Source: Allantophomopsis cytisporea (Eukaryota > Ascomycota > Leotiomycetes > Phacidiales > Phacidiaceae). From it: 64,000 nucleotides of DNA. Within the stretch, counting starts at the first letter, position 1. Every line of letters begins with the position of its first letter. The DNA is taken from NCBI GenBank assembly GCA_024752435.1, contig CP103029.1, forward strand, positions 930,001 through 994,000, written 5' to 3'. Below, piece by piece: positions 36,773-48,825 of this stretch. The position numbers were made by a program, and so were the translations under genes. Under the pieces are notes generated by a model. It did not search any database. It saw only the letters and a program-made list of their open reading frames with translations, and was not told the origin of the DNA.

Positions 36773-38308
36773 ATGTTTACAAAAAAGCGATGGCTAATTG
36801 CCATTTCACTTGTTCTGGCATACTTCAGTATCGGTAGATTATACAACCACCTTGATATCCGACAAAAGCATGGTGACGAAGCGCGAGAAGAAAATCGCTG
36901 GATCTCTACATCACATTCGTGGCTGGACCGCATGGTATGCCGGTGGGCTGGGATATGTGGTACAGGCCATTTTCACACGGGACGAGATGGCAAGAGAAGA
37001 AAGTCGAAGAAGCAGCAAGAAACATTGAAGCCAACTATTGCAGTACCGGTAAAACAACCTGAGGTCGATGGGAACCGGGTCTTGAAAGATATTCCAGATT
37101 ATGTCTTAGACTTTGCGCCATTGGTATATTTGAGCGAACATGAGGAGTTTTGGCCCACCGATCCCAAAGAGCACATCAGCCGCGTAACACCTCATCTCAA
37201 CTATACCGCATTGCAAGACACTTATTCTTCAATGTACAATCTCGAGCAACTCAATGAGTACCAGGGCGGTAGCTTTGTTTATTTGAAGAGCAATGATAAC
37301 CCTATGGATCGCCCGGCTTGGTTAACTGGAGAAGAAAATATTCCTTCGGCATCGACTAGCACGGTGGAGGAGCACGAAGAAAGTTGGGCAGAATGGGATG
37401 CACGTGTTGAGGGCAAGAAGCTAGACGACGATCGGGAAGCATGGGTTCACGCTGGAATTGGTGACAGCAAGAAACTTGGTGGTGATCGACCAGTGCCAAA
37501 TCAAGAGGATCCAGTCGTGCCAACGACTGGAGTGGAGGGTGAAGCATTGATTCCCGAATCCAAGGCTTCAGAATCAACGAGCCGACTGAGAAGTCGGCAA
37601 GTCAGTAGTCCAAGAAAGATTTCGGGAGGTAAAAGCTCGGCGCCTGCAACTCTCATCGTTGTTGATAAGGGCAATGGAATTATTGACGCTTTCTGGTTTT
37701 ATTTTTACTCGTATAACAACGGTAACAAGGTAGGAGGCTTGCACTTTGGAGACCATGTCGGAGATTGGGAACATTCTCTGGTGCGCTTCCAGGACGGTAT
37801 TCCAAGAGCAGTCTTCTTCAGTGAGCATTCGGGAGGCCAAGCCTATGCATATGGAGCTGTTGAGAAAATTGGCAAGAGACCAGTTATCTATGCAGGAGCA
37901 GGGACACATGCTCTTTACGCCATGCCTGGTCGACATCCATATGTCCTACCTTTTGGCCTCCTGCACGACATTACAGACAAAGGGCCGCTCTGGGATCCTC
38001 TTCACAACTTCGCATCTTACCATTACGACTATCTAAGTGATGAGACTAGCACGGACAGCCTGCAACCTTCATCTCTAAACCCGGAATCACCTACCAACTG
38101 GTTCTATTTCAATGGTCACTGGGGTGATAAATTTTATGGCCTTGATGATAAGAGACAGTATCGAATTGCTGGCCAGTATCACATTGTCAACGGGCCTTTA
38201 GGGCCCAAGTTCAAGAACTTGGGTAGAAAGACTGTCTGCCAAAGCAAAAGAACATGCACTGTTCTAGAAAGTATCGCAGTTGGCAAAAAAATCTCATGGG
38301 TTGGTTAA
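36773..38308 (+). CDS. Vps62-family protein (vacuolar protein sorting-associated)
   Basis: Single exon of 511 residues. An N-terminal hydrophobic segment (LIAISLVLAYFSIGRLY) acts as signal anchor. The rest matches the fungal Vps62 family in order: IPDYVLDFAPLVYLSEHEEFWP near residue 107, LNYTALQDTYSS, then after a low-complexity insert IVVDKGNGIIDAFWFYFYSY, FGDHVGDWEHSLVRF, PRAVFFSEHSGGQAY, PVIYAGAGTHALYA, KGPLWDPLHNF and a C-terminal WFYFNGHWGDKFYGL. In yeast Vps62 was linked to vacuolar protein sorting; the biochemical role is not established. The insert between about 185 and 290 is charged and likely disordered. The ATG at 36773 directly precedes the anchor. Confidence 0.9.
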   Translation: MFTKKRWLIAISLVLAYFSIGRLYNHLDIRQKHGDEAREENRWISTSHSWLDRMVCRWAGICGTGHFHTGRDGKRRKSKKQQETLKPTIAVPVKQPEVDGNRVLKDIPDYVLDFAPLVYLSEHEEFWPTDPKEHISRVTPHLNYTALQDTYSSMYNLEQLNEYQGGSFVYLKSNDNPMDRPAWLTGEENIPSASTSTVEEHEESWAEWDARVEGKKLDDDREAWVHAGIGDSKKLGGDRPVPNQEDPVVPTTGVEGEALIPESKASESTSRLRSRQVSSPRKISGGKSSAPATLIVVDKGNGIIDAFWFYFYSYNNGNKVGGLHFGDHVGDWEHSLVRFQDGIPRAVFFSEHSGGQAYAYGAVEKIGKRPVIYAGAGTHALYAMPGRHPYVLPFGLLHDITDKGPLWDPLHNFASYHYDYLSDETSTDSLQPSSLNPESPTNWFYFNGHWGDKFYGLDDKRQYRIAGQYHIVNGPLGPKFKNLGRKTVCQSKRTCTVLESIAVGKKISWVG

Positions 38309-38805
38309 AAAAAATCCTTTTTAAGATCTGTTTTGGTTGGGTTGAGAGCAAGATTTGAATGTTTTATGATTTATGTTTTTTCGAGGGGTTTTTGGCGCCT
38401 TTCTGGGCTTTGGCGTTTGCAAAAGCAATTGCTTGGGTGGGCAGTCTTGGCGGCATAGTTTTCAAACATAGCGACACTTTCCTTCAGATACCCATTCATA
38501 TTGGTCCTAGTGGGCCAGTTTCTTTCTTTACCTGCATCGACAAATGACAAAATAAATATATATATATATATACATTGCACATGATTGAGCATGATTGAGA
38601 CAGATCATTTTTCCAGAATCGTCCCTACCTTCATGTATTAAGCTGTTGTATTTATAATGAGACAGTTCATGACAGAAATGACAGAATGACAGCCTCGTGT
38701 CCGATGACCTCACAAAGCTAATCAGGCAGCTAACTAGCTGTCAGCCTCATAATAAACATACTGAGCTCTGCATCTTGCATCATCTATCATTTATCAACAA
38801 TCACG
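38309..38805. other. Short intergenic region
   Basis: About 0.5 kb between two plus-strand genes. It has a TA microsatellite near 38559-38572 and a set of TGACAG/ATGACAGAA near-repeats around 38660-38690. No gene is seen. Confidence 0.5.
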
Positions 38806-40024
38806 ATGAAAGCAATTATCGCAGTTCCGGCCACCTTGGCCCTCTGCTACAGAGCTCATAGTCATAAGTCTCTGACGCCTGCTGGCATTGTGGTAGCTGC
38901 TCTCACGGCAGTTGCGCATGCCGTTCATCCTTGGAATTTACCATTCGTACTTCTCGTTGTTTTCTTTCTCGCCGGTACGAGAGTCACAAAGGTATCTCGA
39001 TCACAATCGACCACGATATGATATCATTGGACCTTACTGATTGTAAAAACTGCAGATTAAGAAGGATGCCAAAGCGACCATGACAATGGCAGCGAGCGGA
39101 AACTCTGGCGGAGAAGGACCAAGGACACATATTCAAGTCCTTGCAAACAGCTTCGTTGCCTCCGTTCTTTGCCTAGTGCATGCCTATCAACTACATGTCC
39201 GCAGAACTTCGTCTTCGCCGACTCTCGCATGCTATGCCTGGGGGTCTGACCTTGCCGTCATCGGCATTGTCGCGAATTATGCTGCCGTCGCTGCCGACAC
39301 ATTCTCTTCAGAGCTCGGGATCCTTTCTGCTTCACCGCCAAGACTTATCACCTCTTTGGACTTTCGAAAGGTCGCAAGGGGTACAAATGGTGGTGTCACA
39401 CTTTGGGGTTTGGTTGCGGGGCTCATGGGCAGCTTGGTAGTCGTTACTGCAAGCATGGTGTTCATGCCCTTCTGTCCAGAGAATGCGGCTGTGGCAACTG
39501 GCATGCAGGGTGGTATAGCATGGGGTCTGCGAGAGAGACAGGTCTACGCCTGGGGCATGATGGTCTGGGGAGCTCTAGGCTCGGTGCTGGATAGCTTCCT
39601 TGGAGGTTGGTTCCAACAATCTGTCCTTGATACGCGCTCTGGAAGGATTGTCGAAGGCGATGGTGGCAAAAGAGTCCTTGTCAGTAATGATGGACCGAAC
39701 AGCATGCATTTCAAGAAGAAGGCCGAGATCGAGGCACATTTATTGAGTGGAGACGGTAAAGGCGCGGTTGCAAAGCCTAATATTGAGAATACACTGGACC
39801 AGAAATTGGAGCGCGTGGACAACAAGGGTACGGATAATCATGATGCAAATCACAGGAGGTCGAGTTCGGACGGTGACCGACCAAGTCGCATTGTCGTCAG
39901 CGGGCTTGGGGTGCTAGACAACAATGAGGTGAATTTCTTGATGGCTTTGACAATGAGTTTCGGAGCTATGGGTATTGCTTCTTATCTATGGAAGGTACCT
40001 TTCAGCAGTCTTTATACATTTTAA
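38806..40024 (+). CDS. TMEM19/DUF92-family integral membrane protein
   Basis: Two exons (38806-38991, 39056-40024) encode 384 residues; the 64-nt intron has gtatct and ctgcag ends. The first exon gives the hydrophobic start with the family motif HKSLTPAGIVVAALTAVAHA and VFFLAGTRVTK, the second continues IKKDAKA. The block THIQVLANSFVASVLCL, followed by DLAVIGIVANYAAVAADTFSSELG and PRLITSLDFRKVARGTNGGVTLWG, is characteristic of TMEM19/DUF92 (the ADTFSSE and GTNGG motifs), a family related to phytyl-phosphate kinases. A long hydrophilic insert (residues about 255-335) precedes the C-terminal NNEVNFLMALTMSFGAMGIA. Five to seven transmembrane helices are expected. In fungi the role is unknown. 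It follows the Vps62-like gene by 0.5 kb in the same direction. Confidence 0.88.
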
Positions 40025-40269
40025 TGTGTAAGGAACGTTTTTCTGCTGAGATATTACACTTGTCGCTTCTGCCGACGTCTTAATTAACGCTGAATGTAAG
40101 ATATATAGCCAGATTATTGAAATTACACAATTATCTTCCTAGATACGCGTGAGGCTGTTGAAAATCGAATATACGGGCATCTCTTCCTTCCTCTTTCCAC
40201 CTTTCCAAGCACGCCACGGTCAGTTTTGCTGACAGAACTTCTATGTATCTCAAGGTTCCCCATTTCTCC

Positions 40270-41473
40270 CTAAGCCGCTGCTGGTTCATGTCTCTGGCTC
40301 TCTGCATCGTTTTGCAGTCTGTGCATATAAGCTTCAAGGTTGCATCCACACTCTAGCCGATCGCTTGAAAGTCCGCGACTCTTATTAACTTCGACCGGAA
40401 TCTCCTTGTGGATATCCAAGGTTGTCTGAGTAAATTCAATGGTCCTATCAGAGTCCCTATAATACCAATAAAACCTTGCCAGCCAAGAACAACACAATTC
40501 CATATCTCTGTAGGCGTTCATCAGATCCAACCTTCTTCTAATCCCCTTTCTATTTTTGAGAATCCATTCCTTGTACTGCTCGGCCTTCTGCTGAGCTCTC
40601 TCCAAAGACACAATCGCTCGTTGTCTATCGCTTTTCATGGAGGAAATGCCGGTATTCAGCGAGATTCGGGTCCTCACAAGTCCCAGCAAAACTTGGTTAT
40701 CCTGGGTATGTCTCCGGACCGCCTCGAGACTTTTCACAATAGTAATCCAGTCCAATATTTCTTCACTGTTTCCCGAGATTGTAATGGTCTGCTTCGTAAG
40801 TGTCCCGGGGGTATCTAGGTTCAGATTGCTCTGCTTATACTGTTGATTCTCCCTGCGCAGTTGCTCTAGCTCCAAGTCACGCTTCTCCAGTTCTGACTCG
40901 GCAGTTGCTTTTTCCCTGCCCAAACGCTCAGTCACAGCTTTGCCAATGGAGACCTCACCCTCCAATTTCTTAGCCTTGAGTTCAAAAGCCTGTTTCTCTG
41001 CTTCAATCCCATCGATCTTACTCGCCAGATCTTCCGTAGGCATTGGGCCAGCGTTCTTCAATTCCCTGATCTCCACTAGCAAGCTTTCAATCTTCTCGTC
41101 TTTGGCTGCATCGGTCTGCTGTCCATGGGGATTTCCCGATTTGGTTTCTTGGAGCTCACGCTGGAGCTTGATAATCTCCTGCTGCAGCTTGCGTGTCGCT
41201 GCTTCGTCACGCACGTGCGGTTCAAGGCGGGAGAGTGCTGTACGGGTTTCCTCCTCTCTCCAGAACTTGATCATTTCTTGTACAAGCTCTTTGGGAACCT
41301 CCGTTACGCCTGCCTCGTTCTCATAATTTTGCTCATATGTAAATATTGCCTCTGGTTTCTGGAATGATGTTATTCACATGTGGGGTCTTGGATACTTCAT
41401 TGCAAATCGTACTTACAGAATGATCCATGAGGTTGTATCTCTTTGCTGCCTTTGGGGCTGCTTTTGGAGGCAT
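40270..41473 (-). CDS. Coiled-coil protein of unknown function, tandem copy A
   Basis: Two exons (41473-41417, 41349-40270) give 378 residues, joined MDHS/AIFTYEQNY using the second AG of an AGAG acceptor, which is the one that keeps frame. The start MPPKAAPKAAKRYN is basic. Residues about 65-200 form a long coiled coil (KLQQEIIKLQRELQ, EKRDLELEQLRRENQQYKQ). The C-terminal 150 residues are helical and Trp/Tyr-rich, including RTRISLNTGISSMKSDRQRA, SWLARFYWYYRDSDRT, and end ECGCNLEAYMHRLQND. It is transcribed convergently with the TMEM19-like gene (245 bp between stops) and lies 449 bp after the next minus-strand gene, which has a similar C-terminal region. No known family was recognised. Confidence 0.72.
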
Positions 41474-41921
41474 TCTACGAATCTGGGTTATCGAAAAAGA
41501 CCTAATACAATTCAAAATATGACATAGATCAATACACGTAAAGGGAATTATATCGATCAGTATCCTTCAAGGGCTTTATATCATTTGGGATCTCGCTGGG
41601 TGCTTTGATACTGCTCTTTGTGCTCTTTGTACTCTTTCTTTGTCTGAGACGAAACCTCAACAGAAATATGCAGAATTCAATAAAGAGAACCCCCTTACAC
41701 TGCTTCTGAGTCCGACAGGTATCAAGAACCACCAATATGCAATGGTATTGAGGCGCCACACGTGAGCGTAGGATATTTGCTCCTGAGGCCTTAGAGGAAC
41801 TCTTATTTCAAAAACTTTAAGGACGGCTTATAAAAATATACCTTTGCGTATCTTATAATATTCATGGTAATAGCCTTATATCTAGTCGGATGGAAGGTGG
41901 TATCCTAGCCTAGTAACCTTT
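41474..41921. other. Spacer between the two tandem helical-protein genes
   Basis: About 450 bp of AT-rich DNA that should hold the 3' end of copy B and the promoter of copy A. A minus-strand frame at 41529-41759 has no supporting feature. Confidence 0.5.
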
Positions 41922-43047
41922 TCATAAAGGACAATTCGTAAGTTCTTGATCCACAAGTTCGTACCATTTTCTGTGTAACGCTTCCCCCATGTCACAATCA
42001 TAGGAATTTCCACTGTGCTCAGGAGTATGATACTTTCCAGCCTCCATGAAAAGCTCCTCGGCCCTGATGAGCGCCTCCCTAGCCTTTGGGAAATCTGCAG
42101 TCTGTATGAATCTCAGCCCGCGTTCATATATATGCCTCCCAGCCCAGAAATGACAACGTTCTGCCAAAGCAGCCATCTCATATTCCCATGCAGCATTGAC
42201 CTCTTTCTGGAGATCATCACTAAACCCGTCGTGGTATTCAAGTGCGTTGCATGAGGCTGTCGCAACTTCTTGCAAAGATTCGTTCATAAATGCTCTATCC
42301 CGTCGGAAAAGAAACAGAGCCCTGTTGAGGTCAACACGGATTTTCACTGACTGCGCTAGAAACTGCCTGTCACTATCGCGCTTCTTTCTTTCTTCGGGAT
42401 TTTTGTATTCCTGTAAGAAAGTTTGAAGTTTCGGAAAGATTGAATACAGTAGCGGCGGTTGAGAAACATGCAGCTCGTCGGCTTGTTTCGATTTGTCGAT
42501 TTCTCCTTTCAGTGGTGCTTGCTTGTGATCTTTTGGTTGCGGTTGGTTTTGTGTTTGAAGAAGGAACGAAATTCCTTGGCCTATATAGTGGGTGTATATG
42601 TTTTCCCAATCGCCTTTCTTGACCATCTTCTTGTTTCTGTAGACTTCCGGGTAATGTATCAATGCTTCAGGTTTCTGTGCTTCTTTAGCTTATGCACCTT
42701 TGAGAAAGATGATTCGGACGAGATAGGGTCCCATACGGTTTTGAGTGTCATCCCCCTCTGGTGCATCCGGTTCTCCTGTTCTTCAAACCAATGAAGACTC
42801 CGGTCCACAAAATCTTTATGTACGATCTCATGATTTCGGTAGTTTTCTTGCCAGTAGCATAGCTCTTCGGGTACCTAAGAATGTATGTTAGCCTCTAGGA
42901 AACTATGTGCGTTAAACTTTGAATCACATCTTCTCCTTCATAGAGGTCGACCTTCGGCTGACTGGCGGATGGCAGTTCACCCGGATCCTCTTGAGTCAGT
43001 GACAATTTGGACAGCATATCTACAGATGATTGACGTGCGTGATCCAT
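41922..43047 (-). CDS. Helical protein of unknown function, tandem copy B
   Basis: Three exons (43047-42928, 42874-42737, 42674-41922) give 336 residues. All introns (53 and 62 nt) are in phase 0 with gtgatt..ttag and gtatgg..acag ends; the exon sizes are 40, 46 and 251 codons including stop. The start ATG at 43047 begins MDHARQSSVDML; the frame runs further upstream only to a TTG. The C-terminal half matches copy A in layout: VKIRVDLNRALFLFRRDRAF against its RTRISLNTGISSMKSDRQRA, NAAWEYEMAALAERCHFWAG against its NAYRDMELCCSWLARFYWYY, and a C-terminal YDCDMGEALHRKWYELVDQE against its LECGCNLEAYMHRLQNDAE. Copy B lacks the long coiled coil and has instead a Trp/Glu-rich N-terminal part (VPEELCYWQENY). 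Function unknown. Confidence 0.7.
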
Positions 43048-45463
43048 TGTCAAAGCCCATTCTTCTTTGTTCCCCAAATGTGATTGGCCTTCTTCCTATC
43101 ACTTCTGTCTTCGTATCTGTAGATTGACTTCTTATTTCTCTTATCATTTCCCAACACCTTCCTGCAATTTCGATAAATATGAGAATGCGTTGAATTGGAA
43201 GGTCAAACTTTCTTATTGTAAATCCGAAGTTCCTTCGATATGTTTTTGTTTGGTGGCTCCATGCAATATTCTTTGCCGGAAGCAACGTCACTTGGTAAAG
43301 CTCGAACAAAGGAGTTCTACATAATCCAACCAGCATAAAGAAAGTCACCGACTCTGAATGATGGCACTCGGTATTTATTTACAGCTTTCTAAAAGGCTTT
43401 GATGTAACACCTGGAACTCAACCAGTTAGTTGGTTCCACAAGATTCCAATACGACTGATGGAAGTTCAGGAGGCTTAGGCTACTGGAATACAGAATATAA
43501 ATAAATACGCGGTGAGGAAATAAGATAAGTATATTGAAACTGTGCAGTGCCTTGTCGAATGTATTTCAATATCACGTGTTGTTCTTGCTGTTCCTAGTAG
43601 TACCTTACGTCGTTACTGTACCTACATAGGTGTCTGCTCACTACATTATGTATATATCTACATACATACCCATCGTAGATAGGTAATGAGTGGGTGGGTG
43701 AGTGAGTGAGTGATCGAGTGAACTATAGAATCATCTATCTATTCCTCGTTCGTTCTCACAGCGTTACGATATGAATGCCGCCTGATGATCACAACGGCAT
43801 TACCTTATCTGCTTATGTCAGGCAACGTGAGAATTAGGATGTCCTTCTCATCAAAGTCGTATGCTTCATTCAGCCATAGTTGATAATGCATGCGTTGTCA
43901 TCAGGGCATGGTATGTATGATGAATGCGCAGTCATACGCCCACATACATACATATACATACATGCTTACATACATGCATATACATACATGAAATACACAC
44001 GTATAAGTACACACGTACAAGTACACACGTATATATACACACACATTCTCGCCCAGTTTCAAAGGGACATAGATAGAGCCGCATAGGATTCGGCGATATC
44101 CTATCGTTGCTCAATCGTGATCACCATCCATTAAACTTGTCTCTGTAGTCTTAGTGGTCCATTTTGTTTGGTGCGTATCTGGTTCTATACCCAAAATGTT
44201 AAAGTACATACATACCTACCTGTACGTATATACATCCATATATTACTACGTGCGGTATACATACAAGTGCATTAACTCCTACTTCAAGGATGCAGGTGAA
44301 GAAGGGGTCACAACGGCACTAGAACGCCTCACTTCCTATCTAGTAAACTTCTATGGCTCTGGTGTTCTGTGGCTATGTATGAGTGAAATAATGCCTGTCG
44401 ACATGGTCTTGAGTATTGGAAGAAGGTACTACCTATGTACATTATGTATATACTATGTATTTGTACATGTATGTACTGTGCAGTACGTACATACATACAT
44501 GATACTCCATACGTGAGATAGGTAGTTTGCCTACAACGTAGGTAGGCATGTATTCATTTGTTGGATCGTTCGTTGATTCATTTATCTAAGTATTCACTAT
44601 TGATCTCTTTTGATTTACCAGCTTTTATAACTTACTATAGTCTAGTACAACAATACCACCTTCAGAGCATGCATTCCTATATATGGTTATACGCTCATCA
44701 ATTCCCTGTTATGACTAACATATTCATATTTCTCACTTCTTCATTCGTTTATCCTTTTATTCTTTTTCTTATTGATCCTCGTGATATAGGAAATATTTCC
44801 CCTCCCACCACCACCACTACCATTGAGCTGATTGACGACGGAGCGGCGGGCCAGCTATCGCGTGTGCTACCTTTAATGCTGTTGGATCCTCGCTTCACCG
44901 CCTACTTTGGGCTCACCGAGAACCTTGAGCAACCAAAATTCGTCTGCCTTGCGACGCCCCAATTGTAGTGAGTCGCTCGCACATTGGTCTCCAGTAATAA
45001 TGAACTTTCGTGCGGACTATCTCCCTATTCCCTTCCTCTCCCAGCTCCGCACCCCCATCTAATCTCTGTTCACTGCAAATTTTGGGAGGCTCTACAGGTC
45101 TTTGGCACATTCTGGGCTATTTTGCTACTCCCATTACTACTCTCCGTTGTTTTTATTCACTCTCACTGCCCATCTCGACAGCACCACCCATTGTTGTCTA
45201 GGACACTCCTGCTTGCATAAGTAAGTGACTGAGTGAGACAGTGAGAGAGTGAGAGAGTGATAAAATGATTGGTTAGTCCAATCTCGTCAACTTTACACGC
45301 AGCCGACTTATCATCAACCAAGAAAAAGGAAATGATAGTTGCCTGATATCGTCCTCGACCACACTGTTGCACAATAAGATGTACGCTCTTCACTCTTAAC
45401 CATTGCCGCTGTAGCATTGCGTTCTAACATTCGCATCTTATTAGTCGTTACCAGTCGAAGATC
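43048..45463. other. Intergenic region with ACAT-rich repeats
   Basis: About 2.4 kb between divergent genes (copy B on minus, the first C2H2 gene on plus). It contains GTGA repeats near 43690-43720, an ACAT/ACAC-rich tract at 43941-44045 and scattered ACAT units to about 44515. The frame on the minus strand at 42977-43348 starts at a GTG and overlaps the copy B start, so I do not call it a gene. Confidence 0.45.
43941..44045. repeat. ACAT/ACACGT-rich tandem repeat tract
   Basis: Imperfect array of CATA/ACAT units followed by three spaced ACACGTA units and an AC run, about 105 bp, noncoding. Confidence 0.8.
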
Positions 45464-48075
45464 ATGTCCGGTTCCTTTTCCAGGCCAAGTCCATATGGCA
45501 GCCAAAACGGCTCCTGGCCGCAGGCATTCGCACCTTCTACAGTAAAATCGATGGCCATGAACCCGTCTTCTCCCTCCAAGGTGTTACCCCTCGGGCCTTT
45601 ATCAACATGGAAATGGGGACAGCCAGATTCACCAGAATCTACATATCCAGCTCCAGAAACTAGCTTTCATGGGGAATATAATGATGCTGAGATGCAAGAC
45701 TTCTCTTCCAATATCCGTCGAGAGCAAACAGGAGATTCGTTGAAGAACTGGTACGAAGATCATGATGCGCCATATGTACCAAGAGGGGTTATTCCATCCA
45801 TTTCCGGAGATGCAGGGTTCCGACCCCACAGGCCACAGATGAGTTACAATAACTACAGCCAGGAGATGTATCCGAATAGTCAGTATCCTTCCTTGGATAT
45901 GGTGGAAACGGATAGTATTGCTCGAAGCTATGTGCCTTCCGACTCTGGTTATGGCAGCCGGAGAGGAGAAGGTGCTTCTATCTTTAGTGCTGAGCTTGTC
46001 CATGGAATGGACAAAAGTTTCGAGTCCAGATCATCCTTCTCCGATGGAACGCGCGAGGACTTTGAGTTTGGGTCTGCTCAGAAACATCCGTCTCTTCTGT
46101 CTAATTTCGATGTCAAAAGCAACTTTAGCGGGAAGAAGCCCGCCTTCTACACCTGTGATAGTTGCAAGGCAAAAGTCAAGACGAAGTCAGATCTGAAGTA
46201 GGTCCAATATTTATCCATTTTCATATCCCTGTGCTAAGATTGTAGGAAACATCAGTTCCGACACCTTAAGCCTTTCAAGTGCGATTTCCCAGACTGTGAA
46301 CGGTCCCAAGGGTTTAGTACCAGCAACGATCTTGAAAGGCATAAGAGGAGTAAACATCCATCAAGCATTCCAAGCAAGAAACGATTCCGTTGTCTTGCGC
46401 CCAAATGCAGGTCGAAAGATAAGTTGTGGCCACGACTTGACAACTTTCGTAGTCACTTAAAACGGATACACTCTATATCTGGAGAAGAAGCCGATAGTTT
46501 GGTTCAAAGGTTAGTCTAATTGGGGCAGATATGATTGCTATGGATATTAATTAACTCATTCATCTACACAGGGGCCAGACTACAGATCAAGATATTGAAC
46601 TGTCTGACTTACAGGTCAATCAACCAAGCGCTATATCATATACAAACGATCTTCCGATAGAGATCACCTCATCGCACGATTCATTTTCAAGCGGATATCC
46701 ACGAGAAATCGAAGAGACGTATGAGCGCTCGCCTGTGCTTAAGAGGAGTACAGAAAGCCTCTTCAGGCAGCTTTCTACCACTCACATTGCCGCTTCCGAG
46801 GCCACTTTCGATCAATGGCCATCTGCTTCTAACACCCCATCGGATTCTGATAGTGGTCAAACCTCGGCTTTCGATCATCATGGTATCATGGATTCTAAAA
46901 AGGCCAGTGATCTGAAGCATATTTTGAACGACAGTAGTCAAAGTGTTGTTCACGTAGAGAATCAATCCTGTTCTGATGAACCATACTTGAATCCAAGCAG
47001 TGATGGTACTTTATCGTCTTCAAGTGCAAGTGGGAGTATTGAGATCAGAGATTTAGAGAATGGTTTGCTCGGGAGAATAATCCAGCAGCTCAAAGAACGA
47101 GGCTATAAAATTACGAAGTCGTCTTCATTACCTTCTTCTAGAAACTCATCAGCTCCAAAGCCAACCAACGAAAGTTCTGTTTTGCAAGACCATGGCAAGA
47201 GACAGAAAACTACTAAATGTGGTAAATGCGAGTATCATGGTCGACCTTGTGAAGTCAGGTGAGTTCTGACATTTAGTGCAAAGGGTGTCAAACTGACCAG
47301 GACTAGAAAACATATGAAGCGACATGAGAAGCCATATGGCTGCACTTTTCCTGCCTGTCAGAAATCGTTTGGAAGCAAAAACGATTGGAAACGGCATGAG
47401 ATTTCTCAACATCGCCATGCTGAACATGACGAGTGGAGATGTGATGTTAGCAGTAACTCACAGGCCTGTGCCCGAGTCTTTTCTGAACCGCAGCAGTTTA
47501 GAGAACATTTACAGAGCCATCAAGTAGAACCCGAAGACGCTATTGACTCAAGACTGGGATCTTGCCGGATTGGTGCCAAAAACTCTCTGAGATTCTGGTG
47601 CGGATTTTGTAGAATGCTTGTCCAATTTGAACACAAAGGTGACGATGCGCAGAAAGAGAGGTTCGATCACATTGATGACCACTTTATGGGCCGCAGAGAT
47701 CTTATCCAGAAGAGCATGAAAGAATGGCTTCCGATTGACATGGATGCTGTAGCTTGGGATCGAAAGCACCAGCCGTCTGGACAACATGGTGGGTGTACTT
47801 CAACTCAGAGCCAACTAGGCTCGTCCCGAAAACGATCAGCCACGGATGATATTGAAGAGCGAACGAGCAAGTCTCGGCGATACTATTCAGATGGTCTGCG
47901 CCCGTACATCAGATGTGTGAGTACTAAACCTCCTGATTTGTGTACATGAGCTTTTGGGCTAATATTTCTGTAGTGCAACTGCGGTTTTTCATCACCCCAT
48001 TCACCGATCAAGCAGGGCTGTGATCTGTGCAATAATCATCGATTCTGTAAGAATTGTAGTAGAAGCGCCATCTGA
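45464..48075 (+). CDS. C2H2 zinc-finger regulator 1
   Basis: Five exons (45464-46197, 46246-46509, 46572-47258, 47301-47916, 47974-48075) give 800 residues; all four introns are 42-62 nt and keep frame. The N-terminal 215 residues are Ser/Pro/Tyr-rich and likely disordered. A finger block spans exons 1-2 (YTCDSCKAKVKTKSDLKKH, FKCDFPDCERSQGFSTSND with a following H..KH, and a C..C..H..H unit). After a Ser-rich spacer a second block spans exons 3-4: CGKCEYHGRPCEV, YGCTFPACQKSFGSKNDWKR then H..QHRH, WRCDVSSNSQACARVF then EHLQSH, and FWCGFCRMLVQFEHKG then DHIDDHF. The C-terminus is a small Cys cluster (CCNCGF, CDLCNN, CKNCS). It is a probable nuclear DNA-binding protein. The second block has the same layout as the regulator at 51624. 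Confidence 0.85.
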
Positions 48076-48743
48076 GAAGTAGTGGATTTGAGAATAGCCA
48101 TGAAATTTCTGGTTATGAGTACAATGTATTGATGAGTTGTGATACCAGGAGGTTGTATCATATTCTTAGAGTATATGTAATGAATGTAGAAGGAGTTAGA
48201 TCTTCGAAATATACATTACGAGCAACAAACATTCCCACAGTCTGTAAGAGTCATGCCATAATGCTTGTTATGTATGTACCTTATGAAGATGATCAACTAT
48301 CGGAAGTGGCTGTTCATGTTCGAAGATGCGAAAGCGCGTGGCACAGCAACATGGGGAGGGGAAGACACAACAACAACAACAAGAAGAAGAAAAAAAAGGC
48401 TCGACTCGCGGGCAGGGTGCCACAAGATCAGCGTTATTATGCGCGACTCTTGTCTATCGCATAATCCGTGACTGGATTGTCAGCCGCAGCTGAACTTTGG
48501 ATGATTTGCCTGACATGCAGAGACCGGGGGCAGCAAGCATTCTTTGCTGGGGAGGAGGAGGAGAAGGAGGGGTAGTGTAGTAATCAGTGCTGATGATAGT
48601 AGGTAGTGCTGGGAGAACCTTCGTACTGGGGAGGGAGATTATCTTCCTTGTGTTCCGCACATCGATCGATATTCGGTAGCACTGTAGGGAGTACGTATGG
48701 ATAATTCATAACGACGTAACGACGTAAGGCACATACCTAATTA

Positions 48744-48825
48744 TCTTCTCTCTCCTCTCTCCTCTCTCCTCTCTCCTCTCTCCTCTCTCCTCTCCTCTCC
48801 TCTCCTCTCCTCTCTTCTCCTCCTC
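48744..48825 (+). repeat. 82-base polypyrimidine tract (CTCTCCT-type)
   Basis: Uninterrupted C/T run built mainly of seven-base TCTCTCC and five-base TCTCC units. Such mirror-like polypurine/polypyrimidine tracts can form triplex DNA in principle. Noncoding. Confidence 0.9.

Noticed and set aside
42977..43348. Minus-strand frame of 123 codons overlapping the start of copy B
   Set aside because: It begins at GTG and is in another frame than the well-supported exon; it is most likely 5' leader sequence.
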